The position numbers were made by a program, and so were the translations under genes. From Geodermatophilaceae bacterium URHB0062 (GTDB lineage Bacteria > Actinomycetota > Actinomycetes > Mycobacteriales > Geodermatophilaceae): DNA of 64,000 bases. Positions within the stretch are counted from its first letter, which is position 1, and each line of letters starts with the position of its first letter. Location of the stretch: assembly GCA_000620185.1 (NCBI GenBank), contig JHVO01000005.1:124001-188000 (forward strand). Reading direction: 5' to 3'. This document shows positions 45,465 through 54,149 of this stretch, piece after piece. The notes beneath the pieces are model-generated. The model saw only the letters and a list, made by a program, of their open reading frames with translations. It did no database searches and was not told the origin of the DNA.

Positions 45465-46234
45465 CCGCCGTCGAGGTCGCGTACACCGAGATGGGGCCGG
45501 CCGACGCGCCGGTCGTCGTCCTCTCCAACTCGCTGGGCGCGAGCCGCGCCATGTGGGATCCGCAGGCGCCCGCGCTGGCCGAGCGGTTCCGGGTGGTCGG
45601 CTACGACACCCGCGGGCACGGGGAGTCGCCGGCGCCGGCCGGCCCGTACTCGATCGACGACCTGGTGGACGACGTCGTGGCGCTGCTGGACCGGCTCGGC
45701 GTCGCGCGCGCCTCCTTCGCCGGGCTCTCCCTCGGCGGGATGACCGGGATGCGGCTGGCCGCCCGCGACCCCCAGCGGGTCGACCGGCTGGCACTGCTGT
45801 GCACGTCGGCCAAGACGGATCCGCAGCCGTTCCTCGACCGCGCCGCCGCCGTCCGAACCGGGGGCACCGCCCCGCTGGCGCCGGCTATCGCCGGCCGCTG
45901 GCTGACCCCCGAGTACGCCGCCGAGCACCCCGACCTGGTCGCCCGGCTGGAGGCGATGATCGCCGGCTGCGACGACGAGGGGTACGCCGCCTGCGCCGAG
46001 GTGGTCGCGCGGATCGACCTGCGGGAGGACCTGGCGCGGATCTCCGCGCCCACGCTGGTGATCTCGGGCGCCGACGACCTGGCACTGCCGCCGGAGCACC
46101 AGAAGGCCATCGCCGACGGCATTCCGGGCGCCGAGCTGCTGAGCGTGAGCCCGGGCGCCCATCTCGCCAACCTGGAGCGGACGTCGGAGATCACCGACGC
46201 GCTGCTCGGCCACTTCGAGGGAGGTGTCCGATGA
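45461..46234 (+). CDS. pcaD: 3-oxoadipate enol-lactonase
   Basis: PcaD hydrolyses 3-oxoadipate enol-lactone. The 257-residue alpha/beta hydrolase has the nucleophile elbow GLSLGGMTG (Ser about 92), the acid in SGADDLALP and the His in SPGAHLANLE. FRVVGYDTRGHGESP is characteristic. It is a separate protein here and not fused to PcaC as in the PcaL of some actinobacteria. Four-base overlaps at both ends tie it to pcaB and pcaC. Confidence 0.93.
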   Translation: MTAVEVAYTEMGPADAPVVVLSNSLGASRAMWDPQAPALAERFRVVGYDTRGHGESPAPAGPYSIDDLVDDVVALLDRLGVARASFAGLSLGGMTGMRLAARDPQRVDRLALLCTSAKTDPQPFLDRAAAVRTGGTAPLAPAIAGRWLTPEYAAEHPDLVARLEAMIAGCDDEGYAACAEVVARIDLREDLARISAPTLVISGADDLALPPEHQKAIADGIPGAELLSVSPGAHLANLERTSEITDALLGHFEGGVR

Positions 46235-46623
46235 CCAGCGACGACGAGCGGCGCGAGGCCGGGATGCGCACCCGGCGGGAGGTGCTCGGTGACGCGTGGG
46301 TCGACCGTGCGGTGGCCAGCACGACGCCGTTCACCGAGGACTTCCAGGACTTCATCACCCGCACCGCCTGGGGCGACCTGTGGCAGCGGCCCGGCCTGGC
46401 CCGGCGCGACCGCAGCCTGCTGACCCTGGCCATCACGGTCGCGCTGCGGCACTGGGACGAGTTCGCGCTGCACGTGCGGGCGGCGAAGAACAACGGGCTG
46501 ACCGACGAGGAGATCGGCGAGGTGATCCAGCACGCCGCGATCTACGCCGGCGTCCCGGCCGCCAACCACGCGTTCAAGGTCGCCGCGCCCATCCTCGAGG
46601 AGCTCCGGGGCGACCCGGCCTAG
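46231..46623 (+). CDS. pcaC: 4-carboxymuconolactone decarboxylase
   Basis: PcaC decarboxylates 4-carboxymuconolactone to the enol-lactone used by PcaD. This 130-residue CMD/AhpD-fold protein shows RRDRSLLTLAITVALRHWDEF (about 55-75) and HVRAAKNNGLTDEEIGEVIQH with HAAIYAGVPAANHAF, the full family pattern; unlike AhpD it lacks a CxxC pair. It is the last gene of pcaHGBDC and is followed by a hairpin at 46632-46657. The CoA-transferase and thiolase that finish the pathway are not in the window. Confidence 0.93.
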   Translation: MTSDDERREAGMRTRREVLGDAWVDRAVASTTPFTEDFQDFITRTAWGDLWQRPGLARRDRSLLTLAITVALRHWDEFALHVRAAKNNGLTDEEIGEVIQHAAIYAGVPAANHAFKVAAPILEELRGDPA

Positions 46624-46631
46624 CACTGCCG

Positions 46632-46657
46632 GAGCCAGCCCGGACTCGGGCCGGCTC
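46632..46657 (+). terminator. terminator of the pcaHGBDC operon
   Basis: GAGCCAGCCCG pairs with CGGGCCGGCTC (10 of 11) around a 4-base loop, beginning nine bases after the pcaC stop. Confidence 0.7.
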
Positions 46658-46854
46658 GAGGCGCCCGGGTGCTCGCCGAGTTCGGGGACGCCCCCACCCG
46701 CAACGCCGACCCCAGGGGATCCGGTCATCCGTTGCGCGCCTGTCGATTTCTGGAGTCTGTGACGCTCGGACCGGCACAGATCACGTGCTGCCCGAACGGG
46801 CTGCGTCGCGGCGCCTGTCGCGGTAGCCGACCGGCACATGGGCGCCGCTGCGGC

Positions 46855-47457
46855 TCAGGCCGTCGGCTCGCACGTGCGTACGACCAGGCCCTCGATCGTC
46901 CCCCGCACTCCGCCGAGCGCGCCCTCCCTCGAGGAGTCGAAACGCAGCCGGTAGGCGGCGACCACCTGGACCCCGGCCAGGCGGGGTTCGGTGGTACGCA
47001 CGAGCCGGCCGCACAGTCGGCCCTCCATCACCCCGGTTTCGCTGCACTTCTGGCACTCGCTGAAGGCAGGCGCGCGGTGCGTGCCCTCATTTGTGAGTCC
47101 CGAAAGCGTGCCCTGAACGAGCCCGACCTGTGAGCGCCACGAGAACGTTGCGGTGTGCATGCCACGGCGGGTTCCGTCGCCGTCGACGTACACCGTCGCC
47201 AGATCGACGCTGCGCAACCGGCCATCGAACAGCCGGCCGACGTCCGAGTCGCAGTCGTGGGAGCGCAGGGAGACATCGAGGTCCTGGTCAGTGGTGAGCG
47301 TCCGGCAGTCGTCCTCCGAACAGACGTGGTGCTGTCCCTCCGGATTGGATAGCTGGCCCTCGACGTCCTTGGAGAGTTCGTGGAGGCACACCTCCGCCGC
47401 GAACAGCTCGGCTGGCGTGGCATGGCAGATGCCGTGCGGATCGCAGGTCTTCACGGG
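46855..47457 (-). CDS. cysteine-rich hypothetical protein
   Basis: From GTG 47457, with GGGGGAGGAA just upstream, this is a 200-residue protein beginning VKTCDPHGICHATPAELFAAEVCLHEL. It has at least nine cysteines, including C4, C10 and C23, a CSEDDC pair and CQKC in FSECQKCSETG. No signal peptide is seen. The pattern could bind metal or form disulfides. The second half is beta-rich (TATFSWRSQVGLVQGTLSGL). I do not recognise the family. GC is lower than in the adjacent pca genes. It is isolated, with non-coding sequence on both sides. Confidence 0.6.
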   Translation of the reverse strand, partial: PVKTCDPHGICHATPAELFAAEVCLHELSKDVEGQLSNPEGQHHVCSEDDCRTLTTDQDLDVSLRSHDCDSDVGRLFDGRLRSVDLATVYVDGDGTRRGMHTATFSWRSQVGLVQGTLSGLTNEGTHRAPAFSECQKCSETGVMEGRLCGRLVRTTEPRLAGVQVVAAYRLRFDSSREGALGGVRGTIEGLVVRTCEPTA

Positions 47458-47754
47458 TTCCTCCCCCAGTCGGTTCTCGGAGAACGGAGGGCCGGTCGAC
47501 CAGACCAGATACGCATCCGGCTCGCGCCGACAGGAGGCGGCGACGTGCACCGGCCGCGCCCGCCGCCAGGGCGCACGGACCGACGCGGGGCACATCCGTT
47601 CGTGGGAGGAGGTGCGCCCTGGCGAGGAACCTGGTGGGCAGACCGCCGCTGAGGCCCTACCGGGATGGTCGCGGCTAACAACAGCCCATGGGAGCGGGTC
47701 TGGGTCACGACCAACTACCACAACGATCTGACTTGGGACGACAGAATTCAATTC

Positions 47755-48417
47755 TTACCGGCCACTCGGCCGCACCTCGGCGTACTGGTCGAGCTGTACG
47801 GTGTCGCGAGCTGTGCGGAGACCGCCCGGCAGGTCTGCGCCCAGTTCGGCAGGCGAATCGGGATCACCGCGCCGTCTCCGGGCCAACGCGGAAGTGATCC
47901 ATCCCAATACCCAGGTCGGCAGCACGCATACCGTGAAATAGCCGACGATGTTAGCGCCGATCACAGAGCCCGATGCGGACCATTGGGCTTGGTCGAGGAG
48001 GCCGATCGCGCCGAGGACGGGCAGTGCGAATGAGGCGTAATAGAAGAGTCTGACCAGTCGCATCGGACCGGTGATGTGGAACTGTCGCAAGAAGAGGCGC
48101 GAGATGACGAGCTTCAGTGTGATACGACGCCGCGGCTCATGAATGGATTGGGCTGCTCGGTCGTATGCTGCATCGAGTGACTCCTGCGCCTGAACTCTAG
48201 CGCTTTCCGCTAAGTCGGTTGATGCGGTCAATGACGCTCTGGCTCTTGCCCATGCTTCGACGATTTCGATCTGCGCCTTCGCCTGATCCATACGTCGTCG
48301 GCGTTCCTCGTCCACTCCGCGCCGTTGCAGCGCTTCCTTCAGCCAGATGCCACCGACAGTGATCGCAGCCGCGACAACGGGGCCGACCGCCAACAACAGA
48401 GTGTTGTTCATCTCCAT
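47755..48417 (-). CDS. membrane protein of unknown function with a coiled-coil centre
   Basis: This 220-residue protein has one N-terminal membrane segment (about 4-24, TLLLAVGPVVAAAITVGGIWL), a charged helical stretch (about 25-105) rich in Arg/Glu/Ala, and two C-terminal membrane segments (about 123-145 and 155-180). No family was recognised. ATG 48417 follows GGTGGGGGG; ATG 48411 is an alternative. Base composition is clearly lower in GC than the window average, suggesting recent transfer. It has no neighbour with a recognisable partner function. Confidence 0.6.
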   Translation of the reverse strand: MEMNNTLLLAVGPVVAAAITVGGIWLKEALQRRGVDEERRRRMDQAKAQIEIVEAWARARASLTASTDLAESARVQAQESLDAAYDRAAQSIHEPRRRITLKLVISRLFLRQFHITGPMRLVRLFYYASFALPVLGAIGLLDQAQWSASGSVIGANIVGYFTVCVLPTWVLGWITSALARRRRGDPDSPAELGADLPGGLRTARDTVQLDQYAEVRPSGR

Positions 48418-49029
48418 CCCCCCACCCGTCGCTGCAGCAGGCACGAATCACACGATGTGCCGTGTCACAGCCTGACTGCCGTCCGCGTTCACGTAAAGCC
48501 AGTCGACGCCCTCGATAGTCGGCTCCTGCGGAGGGCGGTGATAACGGCCAGGGGTGAGCGTTGATATCTGCATGGATTCTGAAAGTCGATCGACATGGGT
48601 GGACCTTCTGCGAAGCTGTTCGGTCTCCTCGCCGGCTTCGAAGAATCTTCATCATCCTCTCGTCGGATAGAGCCGGAGCATCTGCCGGGAGATACACATA
48701 GGCTGAACAGTCTCCGGTCAGACATCAGACCGCCGTTGGCATTGCAGTCAACTGCCCTGTCGCAGCGCCCGCCGAAGTCCGATGTCGCATCTCAGGCTTA
48801 CCCGGACATCCGCCCCCGCCGTCGCCCCCGGACGTAGGGGTGGCGAGCGACCGTCCACGCCCCACCACAGGACGTCGGGCCTGCCTGCCTGCAGTCATCC
48901 CGACCGCTGCCTCGAGGGTTCGCCGCTTTCCCTTGCCCCGGGGTGTCCCCACGTGGGCCGCTCTGGGGCGCCGGCCGGCTCGGCGTACCAGCGCCTGCTT
49001 GCCGACCGTCCCGGTGACTTTCGAGGGGT
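48418..49029. other. about 600-base stretch without a recognisable gene
   Basis: Composition drops in GC around 48420-48780 and returns after. Short open frames exist on both strands, but none has an SD plus recognisable sequence. A copy of the dispersed repeat (TGTCCCCACGTGGGCCGCTC) lies at 48943-48962. Confidence 0.5.
48943..48962. repeat. dispersed repeat, TGTCC-type copy
   Basis: TGTCCCCACGTGGGCCGCTC here is identical over 20 bases to 63621-63640 and related to several copies in 60.5-63.6 kb. Confidence 0.7.
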
Positions 49030-49190
49030 AGGTACTCGAACAACCTCGCCGACCTCGCGCGGGCGCAGAGGGCGCCCGAAGGAGGCGGAGGACGGCTTGC
49101 GCCGCGTTCTCGCCCATCCGGACGCCAACATCCTGGGTTGCGGCATGGTGGAGGTGTCGCTGGCCGAGGTGCTGATCGACCGTGGCCTGC
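49030..49190 (+). pseudogene. remnant of a tetratricopeptide-repeat protein gene
   Basis: Reading from 49033 gives YSNNLADLARAQ and then loses sense. A one-base shift near 49078 gives EAEDGLRRVLAHPDANILGC and continues VSLAEVLIDRG. Both pieces look like TPR helices (LARAQ.., EAE..LRRVLA), and in order they would form one repeat unit. No start, and only about 160 bases remain, ending just before the oxidoreductase gene. The shift and truncation mark it as a decayed fragment. Confidence 0.45.
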
Positions 49191-49217
49191 CGGGCACATC
49201 CGGGGAAGACTGGCCCG

Positions 49218-50126
49218 ATGCGAGCCCTGCAATTCACCAGCTACGGGAACCCAGAGGTCCTGACGTGGGCCGACGCTCCTGATCCACACGCAGGCGCGGG
49301 TCAGGTCCGGATCGCCGTGCGCGCGGCCAGTGTCAATCCGATCGACTGGAAACTGCTGACCGGGGCGATGTCCGGAGGTCAGCCGCAGCTCGGACCGGGG
49401 TACCTCGGGTACGACGCCGCCGGCGTGGTGGACGAGGTCGGCGAGGGGGTCACCGGGGTCGCCGTGGGAGACGAGATATTCGGACTCGGCCAGCACACCC
49501 ATGCGGAGTACGCCGTGCTGGATTCCTGGGCGGGCAAGCCGCCGTCGGTCGACTGGGCAGTGGCTGCAGCCGCGGGGGTGGCCGGGGAGACCGGGGAACG
49601 CGGGCTGCGCCTGCTCGACGTCACCGCCGGCGACACGGTCTTCATCGATGGGGGCGCCGGCGGCGTGGGCGGGGTCGCGGTGCAGATGGCCCTGAGCCGA
49701 GGGGCGCGGGTGATCGCGTCGGCGAGCGAGACCAACCAGGACTACCTGCGCGAGATCGGGGCGATCCCGGTCCGCTACGGCGAGGGCGTGGCCGATCGCG
49801 TCCGAGCCGCCGCCGGCGGGCAGGTCGAGGCGGTCTTCGACGTCGCGGGCAAGACGCCCATCGACGAGCTGACGAGTCTGGTGTCCGAGCCGTCCCAGGT
49901 GCTGTCCATCGCGAACTTCACGGCCGGTCAGGCCGGCGGCCGGGTCACCGGCGGCGGCGCGGACAGCAGACCGATGCAGGCCCTGGCTGAGGTCGCCGAC
50001 ATGCTGGCGCAGAACGAGCTGGTCATCAAGGTGCAGACGTTTCCCTTCGACCGGGCCGCCGAGGCCTACCGCATCAGTCAGAACGGCCACGTCCGCGGAA
50101 AGCTCGTCTTGATCCCTGAGCGGTGA
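49218..50126 (+). CDS. NADP-dependent quinone-oxidoreductase-like protein (MDR family)
   Basis: This 302-residue zinc-independent MDR protein has the N-terminal GroES-like part (MRALQFTSYGNPEVL, VRAASVNPIDWKLLTG, LGYDAAGVVDEVGEGV). A Rossmann domain follows with VFIDGGAGGVGGVAVQMALSRGARVIASAS (about 137-166). Zinc-ligand cysteines are absent. Members reduce quinones or enones with NADPH. ATG 49218 is the conserved start. It ends about 260 bases before a convergent methyltransferase and has no operon partner. Confidence 0.88.
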   Translation: MRALQFTSYGNPEVLTWADAPDPHAGAGQVRIAVRAASVNPIDWKLLTGAMSGGQPQLGPGYLGYDAAGVVDEVGEGVTGVAVGDEIFGLGQHTHAEYAVLDSWAGKPPSVDWAVAAAAGVAGETGERGLRLLDVTAGDTVFIDGGAGGVGGVAVQMALSRGARVIASASETNQDYLREIGAIPVRYGEGVADRVRAAAGGQVEAVFDVAGKTPIDELTSLVSEPSQVLSIANFTAGQAGGRVTGGGADSRPMQALAEVADMLAQNELVIKVQTFPFDRAAEAYRISQNGHVRGKLVLIPER

Positions 50127-50385
50127 CGCCCATTGCCTCGCGCCCCTCCAGGCGGACGGGTTCCTGAGGATGCGGTCATGCCGACCATGGCAGGGGTGGG
50201 CCATTCTGCGCTCAGAGCAGATGCCCCTGTAGGCGCCTCCCGTCGACCGTTGATTCTCGTGTCAGACAGAGAGCGGCTTTGGAGGCAGTGCGGACCGATC
50301 GCTCGAGCCGGCGTGCACCCACGCACACGGTCACCTGGCGGGCACTCTTCCCAGACTCCACCTTCCAGTTCCGGAGCTGACATGC

Positions 50386-51237
50386 TCAGGCGGCTGCCGA
50401 CGCGACGAGAAGTTCGCACTGGCCGACGAAGCCGTCGTCGGTCTCGAACTGCCTGAGGGCGTGCTCGATCTCGTCCCACACCGCGGACCGGTCGGTTTCC
50501 GGTACGCCGGCGAGCATCTGGTGCAGGGCGCCGAAAGAATCCCGCTCGAACCTGACGCACTCGGCCGCCGATGGCAGCCGCAAGGGGGCGGGGACGGCCT
50601 CGACCCGTACGTCCTCGAAGCCGGCCGAGTTCAGGGCCCCTTCGAGGACACCCGGCGAGCCGAGGCTGAAGGGTCCCGGTTGACCGGGTTGGGGCGGCGG
50701 GAGCTGGGCCGCTTGCCGGATGGTCGAGACGGGGATCGAGAAGAAGGAGTTCCGTTCCGGCGTGGAGTAGACGATGGCCGCAATCCTGCCCCCGCGGCGC
50801 AGCACCCGACGCATGCCAGTGAGGGCTGACTGCCGGTCGGGGAAGTAGATCAGCCCGACACGGGAGATCACCGCGTCGAAGGACGCCGCCGGCAGGACGT
50901 CCAGCATTTCCCCGTCGATCTCCCTGGTCTCCACGTTGGTCAGCCCGGCCTCGGTCGTGACCTTGGCGGCGTAAGAAAGGATCCTTGGTGAGATGTCGGT
51001 CGCCAGGACACGGCCGCTGGCTCCGACCCGTTGTGCAGCTGCCAGGGTCTGTCCCCCTCCACCGGCGGCGACGTCGAGCACGCGGCTGCCGGTGGTGATG
51101 TGCGCAGCCTCGAGCATCTTCTCCGTCGCCGGGCCGAGCCACGTCTCCAGCGTGGGTCCCCAGCGGTGCCAGGCTTCGGCGGCGTCCTCCCACTGCTGTC
51201 GAGTGGTGGCCTTGTACTGGACAGGGTCGAACGTCAT
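50386..51237 (-). CDS. class I SAM-dependent methyltransferase (UbiE/Methyltransf_11 type)
   Basis: The 283-residue protein has VLDVAAGGGGQTLAAAQRVG (about 55-74; motif I) and VLATDISPRILSYAA, then FDAVISRVGLIYFPDRQSAL (motif II region) and RVLRRGGRIAAIVYS. The N-terminal YKATTRQQWEDAAEAWHRWGPTLETWLGPAT is typical of a group of SAM methyltransferases acting on small molecules. ATG 51237 has GGAGGG six bases before it. The next feature upstream is the broken agmatinase; no function link is evident. Confidence 0.85.
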   Translation of the reverse strand: MTFDPVQYKATTRQQWEDAAEAWHRWGPTLETWLGPATEKMLEAAHITTGSRVLDVAAGGGGQTLAAAQRVGASGRVLATDISPRILSYAAKVTTEAGLTNVETREIDGEMLDVLPAASFDAVISRVGLIYFPDRQSALTGMRRVLRRGGRIAAIVYSTPERNSFFSIPVSTIRQAAQLPPPQPGQPGPFSLGSPGVLEGALNSAGFEDVRVEAVPAPLRLPSAAECVRFERDSFGALHQMLAGVPETDRSAVWDEIEHALRQFETDDGFVGQCELLVASAAA

Positions 51238-51354
51238 GGCGCCCTCCGATCGGAGTGCCCCCACCTTCTGGGAACGATGCAGGTGAACGGGGATCGCGAT
51301 CCTGCTCCGAGGCTGGTCTGGTGTCGATACCGGTCACGGTCTGAGTGAGAAGGC

Positions 51355-51847
51355 GGTCATGGCCGACGACGTTGGCGACGCCCTTCGCGTCGGCGAATGC
51401 GATCGAGTGGTCGCCGCCCAGGACGACCGGGATGGCGCCCGACCGGGGCACGGTCTCGACCACCCGCTCGAGGGCCGGCAGCGCCGTCTCGATGTCGCCG
51501 GAGTACATCTCGACGTTCCCGGCGTCGACGACCCGCAGGTCGCGCAGTCCGTCCGTGCGGAGCGCGAGGCTCGGCCGCGAGCCGTCGTGGGGAAGGTCGT
51601 CGGTCATCCGGTGGCCTGCGGACCGAAGCGGGTGCCGGCCGGTGCGAGGTGTCGCCGTCGAAGGGAGTGCGAGGACGACGACGTCGGCATCGGGGAACGA
51701 GGCGGGGTCATGGAGGTCGCACCGGTCGACGCCGAGGTAGGTGATGTCGGGGCCGTGCTGGGCGCCGTAGCGAGGCGTGGCGAGTCCTGTCTGGCGTGGG
51801 CGGTTGACGGGCCGTCGCCGCGCCGGCGGCGGAACCATCGTGATCAT
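51355..51847 (-). pseudogene. agmatinase/ureohydrolase pseudogene (frameshifted and truncated)
   Basis: From ATG 51847 the frame reads MITMVPPPARRRPVNRPRQ, then YGAQHGPDITYLGVDRCDLH and ADVVVL. It then needs frame changes to read TPFDGDTSHRP and GTRFGPQAT before returning to the first frame for LPHDGSRPSLALRTDGLRDL, VVDAGNVEMYSGDIE and GAIPVVLGGDHSIAFADA. These are successive agmatinase/arginase landmarks, GGDHS being a metal-site motif. Homology stops near 51355, before the DAHxD metal motif, so at least the C-terminal half is gone. The gene is dead. It is divergent from the Lrp gene of the amine-catabolism cluster. Confidence 0.75.
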
Positions 51848-51982
51848 CCCGTGAGCGGGGCGGGCGTCCGCGAGGGTGATGCGGTCGTCGGGACACGGCG
51901 CGCTCCGTCGCGGGACCACTACGCTGCGGCGGACGGGGCGGCCACCGCTATGGATCGACCCCGGACGTCGACAGGAGGCGCG

Positions 51983-52492
51983 ATGACCAGCCGGGACCGG
52001 AACCTCGTTCTCGACGACGTGTCGCGGTCGATCATCGAGCAGCTCCAGGAGGACGGCCGGCGGTCCTACGCGCGGATCGCGGCGGCCGTGGGGCTGTCGG
52101 AGGCCGCAGTTCGCCAGCGCGTGCAGCGGTTGCTCGACGCCGGCGTCATGCAGATCGTCGCCGTCACCGACCCCATGCAGCTCGGCTTCGCCCGGCAGTC
52201 GCTGGTCGGCGTCCGTGCGACCGGTGATGCCCGGGCCGTCGCCGACCAGCTCGCCACGCTGCCGGAGGTCGACTACGTGGTCGTGACCGCCGGCTCGTTC
52301 GACGTCCTCCTCGAGATCGTGTGCGAGCACGACGACCACCTGCTCGACACCGTCGCCCGGATCCGCGCCGTGGACGGCGTCGAGTCGACCGAGACCTTCG
52401 TGTACCTGGGCCTGCGCAAGCAGACCTACGCCTGGGGCACCCGGCACCCCGAGCGCATGGGCGAGGCGCCCGAACTGGCCGCCGAGGCCTGA
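51983..52492 (+). CDS. Lrp/AsnC-family transcriptional regulator
   Basis: This 169-residue protein has an N-terminal AsnC HTH (about 10-60: LDDVSRSIIEQLQEDGRRSYARIAAAV, then SEAAVRQRVQRLLDAGVMQI). The C-terminal RAM domain (about 75-150) senses amino acids or amines. ATG 51983 follows AGGAGG. It is upstream of the transaminase/ald/FAD oxidase genes and divergent from the agmatinase remnant. It most likely controls that set, with an amino acid or polyamine as ligand. Confidence 0.9.
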   Translation: MTSRDRNLVLDDVSRSIIEQLQEDGRRSYARIAAAVGLSEAAVRQRVQRLLDAGVMQIVAVTDPMQLGFARQSLVGVRATGDARAVADQLATLPEVDYVVVTAGSFDVLLEIVCEHDDHLLDTVARIRAVDGVESTETFVYLGLRKQTYAWGTRHPERMGEAPELAAEA

Positions 52493-52720
52493 GCCCGCCG
52501 GGGGCCCGGGGCTGCGATCACCGGGGCTTCGGCATGTAGGCATTTCATCGAGCAGGGCACGAGTGCCAACGGATGCAGTGGTTGGTTCGCGCCGACATGA
52601 CGGATACGGTTGCCAAAGGCGCCTCCAACCGACGATGCTGGGTCGACTCCCGGATCGCCCACAGGTCCGTGCACCCGCACGGACCGGGCCGTTCCGTCGA
52701 CCGACCGAGGAACCGGAGCC

Positions 52721-54124
52721 ATGACGACCACGCCCCAACTGGCCACCGAGCAGCAGCCGGCGGGTTCGCTCTCGCAGCGCGCCAGCGACCACCTGTGGAT
52801 GCACTTCACGCGGCACTCGACCTACTCGGAGGCCGGTGGATCGGTGCCGGTCATCGTCCGCGGCGAAGGTCCCTACATCTGGGACGACCAGGGCCGGCGC
52901 TACCTCGACGCGCTGTCGGGGCTGTTCGTCGTCCAGGCCGGGCACGGCCGGCGGGAGCTCGCCGAGGCCGCCGCCCGCCAGGCGGAGCAGCTGGCGTTCT
53001 TCCCGCTGTGGTCCTACGCGCACCCGCAGGCGATCGAGCTCGCCGAGCGCCTCGCGAGCCTGGCGCCCGGTGACCTCAACCGGGTCTTCTTCACCACCGG
53101 TGGTGGCGAGGCCGTCGAGACGGCGTGGAAGGTCGCCAAGCAGTTCTGGAAGCTGCAGGGCAAGCCGCTCAAGCACAAGGTCATCAGCCGTGCCGTCGCC
53201 TACCACGGCACCCCGCACGGGGCGCTGTCGATCACCGGCATCCCGGCGGCCAAGGAGATGTTCGAGCCGCTGGTGCCCGGCGCCTTCAAGGTGGCCAACA
53301 CCAACTTCTACCGGGCGCCGGAGTACGGCGACGATCTCGAGGCGTTCGGCCGCTGGGCGGCCGACCAGATCGCGATCGCGATCGAGACCGAGGGCCCCGA
53401 CACGGTGGCGGCGGTCTTCCTCGAGCCGGTGCAGAACTCCGGCGGATGCTTCCCGCCGCCGCCCGGCTACTTCCAGCGGGTCCGCGAGATCTGCGACCGC
53501 TACGACGTGCTGCTTGTCTCCGACGAGGTCATCTGCGCGTTCGGGCGGCTCGGCCACACCTTCGCCGGTGACCGCTACGGCTACGTGCCCGACCTGATCA
53601 CCTGCGCCAAGGGGCTCACCTCCGGCTACTCGCCGATCGGCGCGATGATCGCCACCGACCGTGTCATGGAGCCCTTCCTGCACGGGACGACGAGCTTCGC
53701 CCACGGCTACACGTTCGGTGGCCACCCGGTGTCGTCGGCGGTCGCCATGGCCAACCTCGACATCTTCGACCGCGAGAAGCTCAACCAGAACGTGCTGGAC
53801 AACGAGGGCGCCTTCCGGGCCACCCTCGAGCAGCTGCTGGACCTGCCGATCGTCGGCGACGTGCGCGGCGACGGCTACTTCTACGGGATCGAGCTGGTCA
53901 AGGACAAGACGACCAAGGAGACCTTCGACGACGACGAGTCGGAGCGGCTGCTGCGCGGGTTCCTGTCCAAGGCGCTGTTCGACGCCGGCCTCTACTGCCG
54001 CGCCGACGACCGTGGCGACCCCGTCATCCAGGTCGCCCCGCCGCTGACCTGCGACCAGGCCCACTTCGACGAGATCGAGCAGATCCTCCGGGACGTGCTG
54101 CAGCGCGCCTGGAAGGTCCTGTAG
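52721..54124 (+). CDS. class-III omega-aminotransferase (amine or beta-alanine:pyruvate type)
   Basis: The 467-residue PLP enzyme has FFTTGGGEAVETAWKVAKQF (about 125-144), YHGTPHGAL (about 162-170), the Asp before the cofactor in LLVSDEVICAFGRLG (about 264-278) and the Schiff-base Lys in ITCAKGLTSGYSPIGAM (about 289-305). It resembles putrescine- and beta-alanine:pyruvate transaminases. Alanine dehydrogenase follows 25 bases later and could return alanine to pyruvate, completing a deamination cycle. The amine substrate is inferred as a polyamine or omega-amino acid. ATG 52721 has GGAG just upstream. Confidence 0.9.
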   Translation: MTTTPQLATEQQPAGSLSQRASDHLWMHFTRHSTYSEAGGSVPVIVRGEGPYIWDDQGRRYLDALSGLFVVQAGHGRRELAEAAARQAEQLAFFPLWSYAHPQAIELAERLASLAPGDLNRVFFTTGGGEAVETAWKVAKQFWKLQGKPLKHKVISRAVAYHGTPHGALSITGIPAAKEMFEPLVPGAFKVANTNFYRAPEYGDDLEAFGRWAADQIAIAIETEGPDTVAAVFLEPVQNSGGCFPPPPGYFQRVREICDRYDVLLVSDEVICAFGRLGHTFAGDRYGYVPDLITCAKGLTSGYSPIGAMIATDRVMEPFLHGTTSFAHGYTFGGHPVSSAVAMANLDIFDREKLNQNVLDNEGAFRATLEQLLDLPIVGDVRGDGYFYGIELVKDKTTKETFDDDESERLLRGFLSKALFDAGLYCRADDRGDPVIQVAPPLTCDQAHFDEIEQILRDVLQRAWKVL

Positions 54125-54149
54125 GCGCGAGCGGGACGAGGGCGCACTG

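Noticed and set aside
47665-48033. plus-strand frame beginning SPWERVWVTTNYHND
   Set aside because: Only the first about 25 residues resemble a protein. The rest is antisense to the membrane protein gene, so I did not call a gene.
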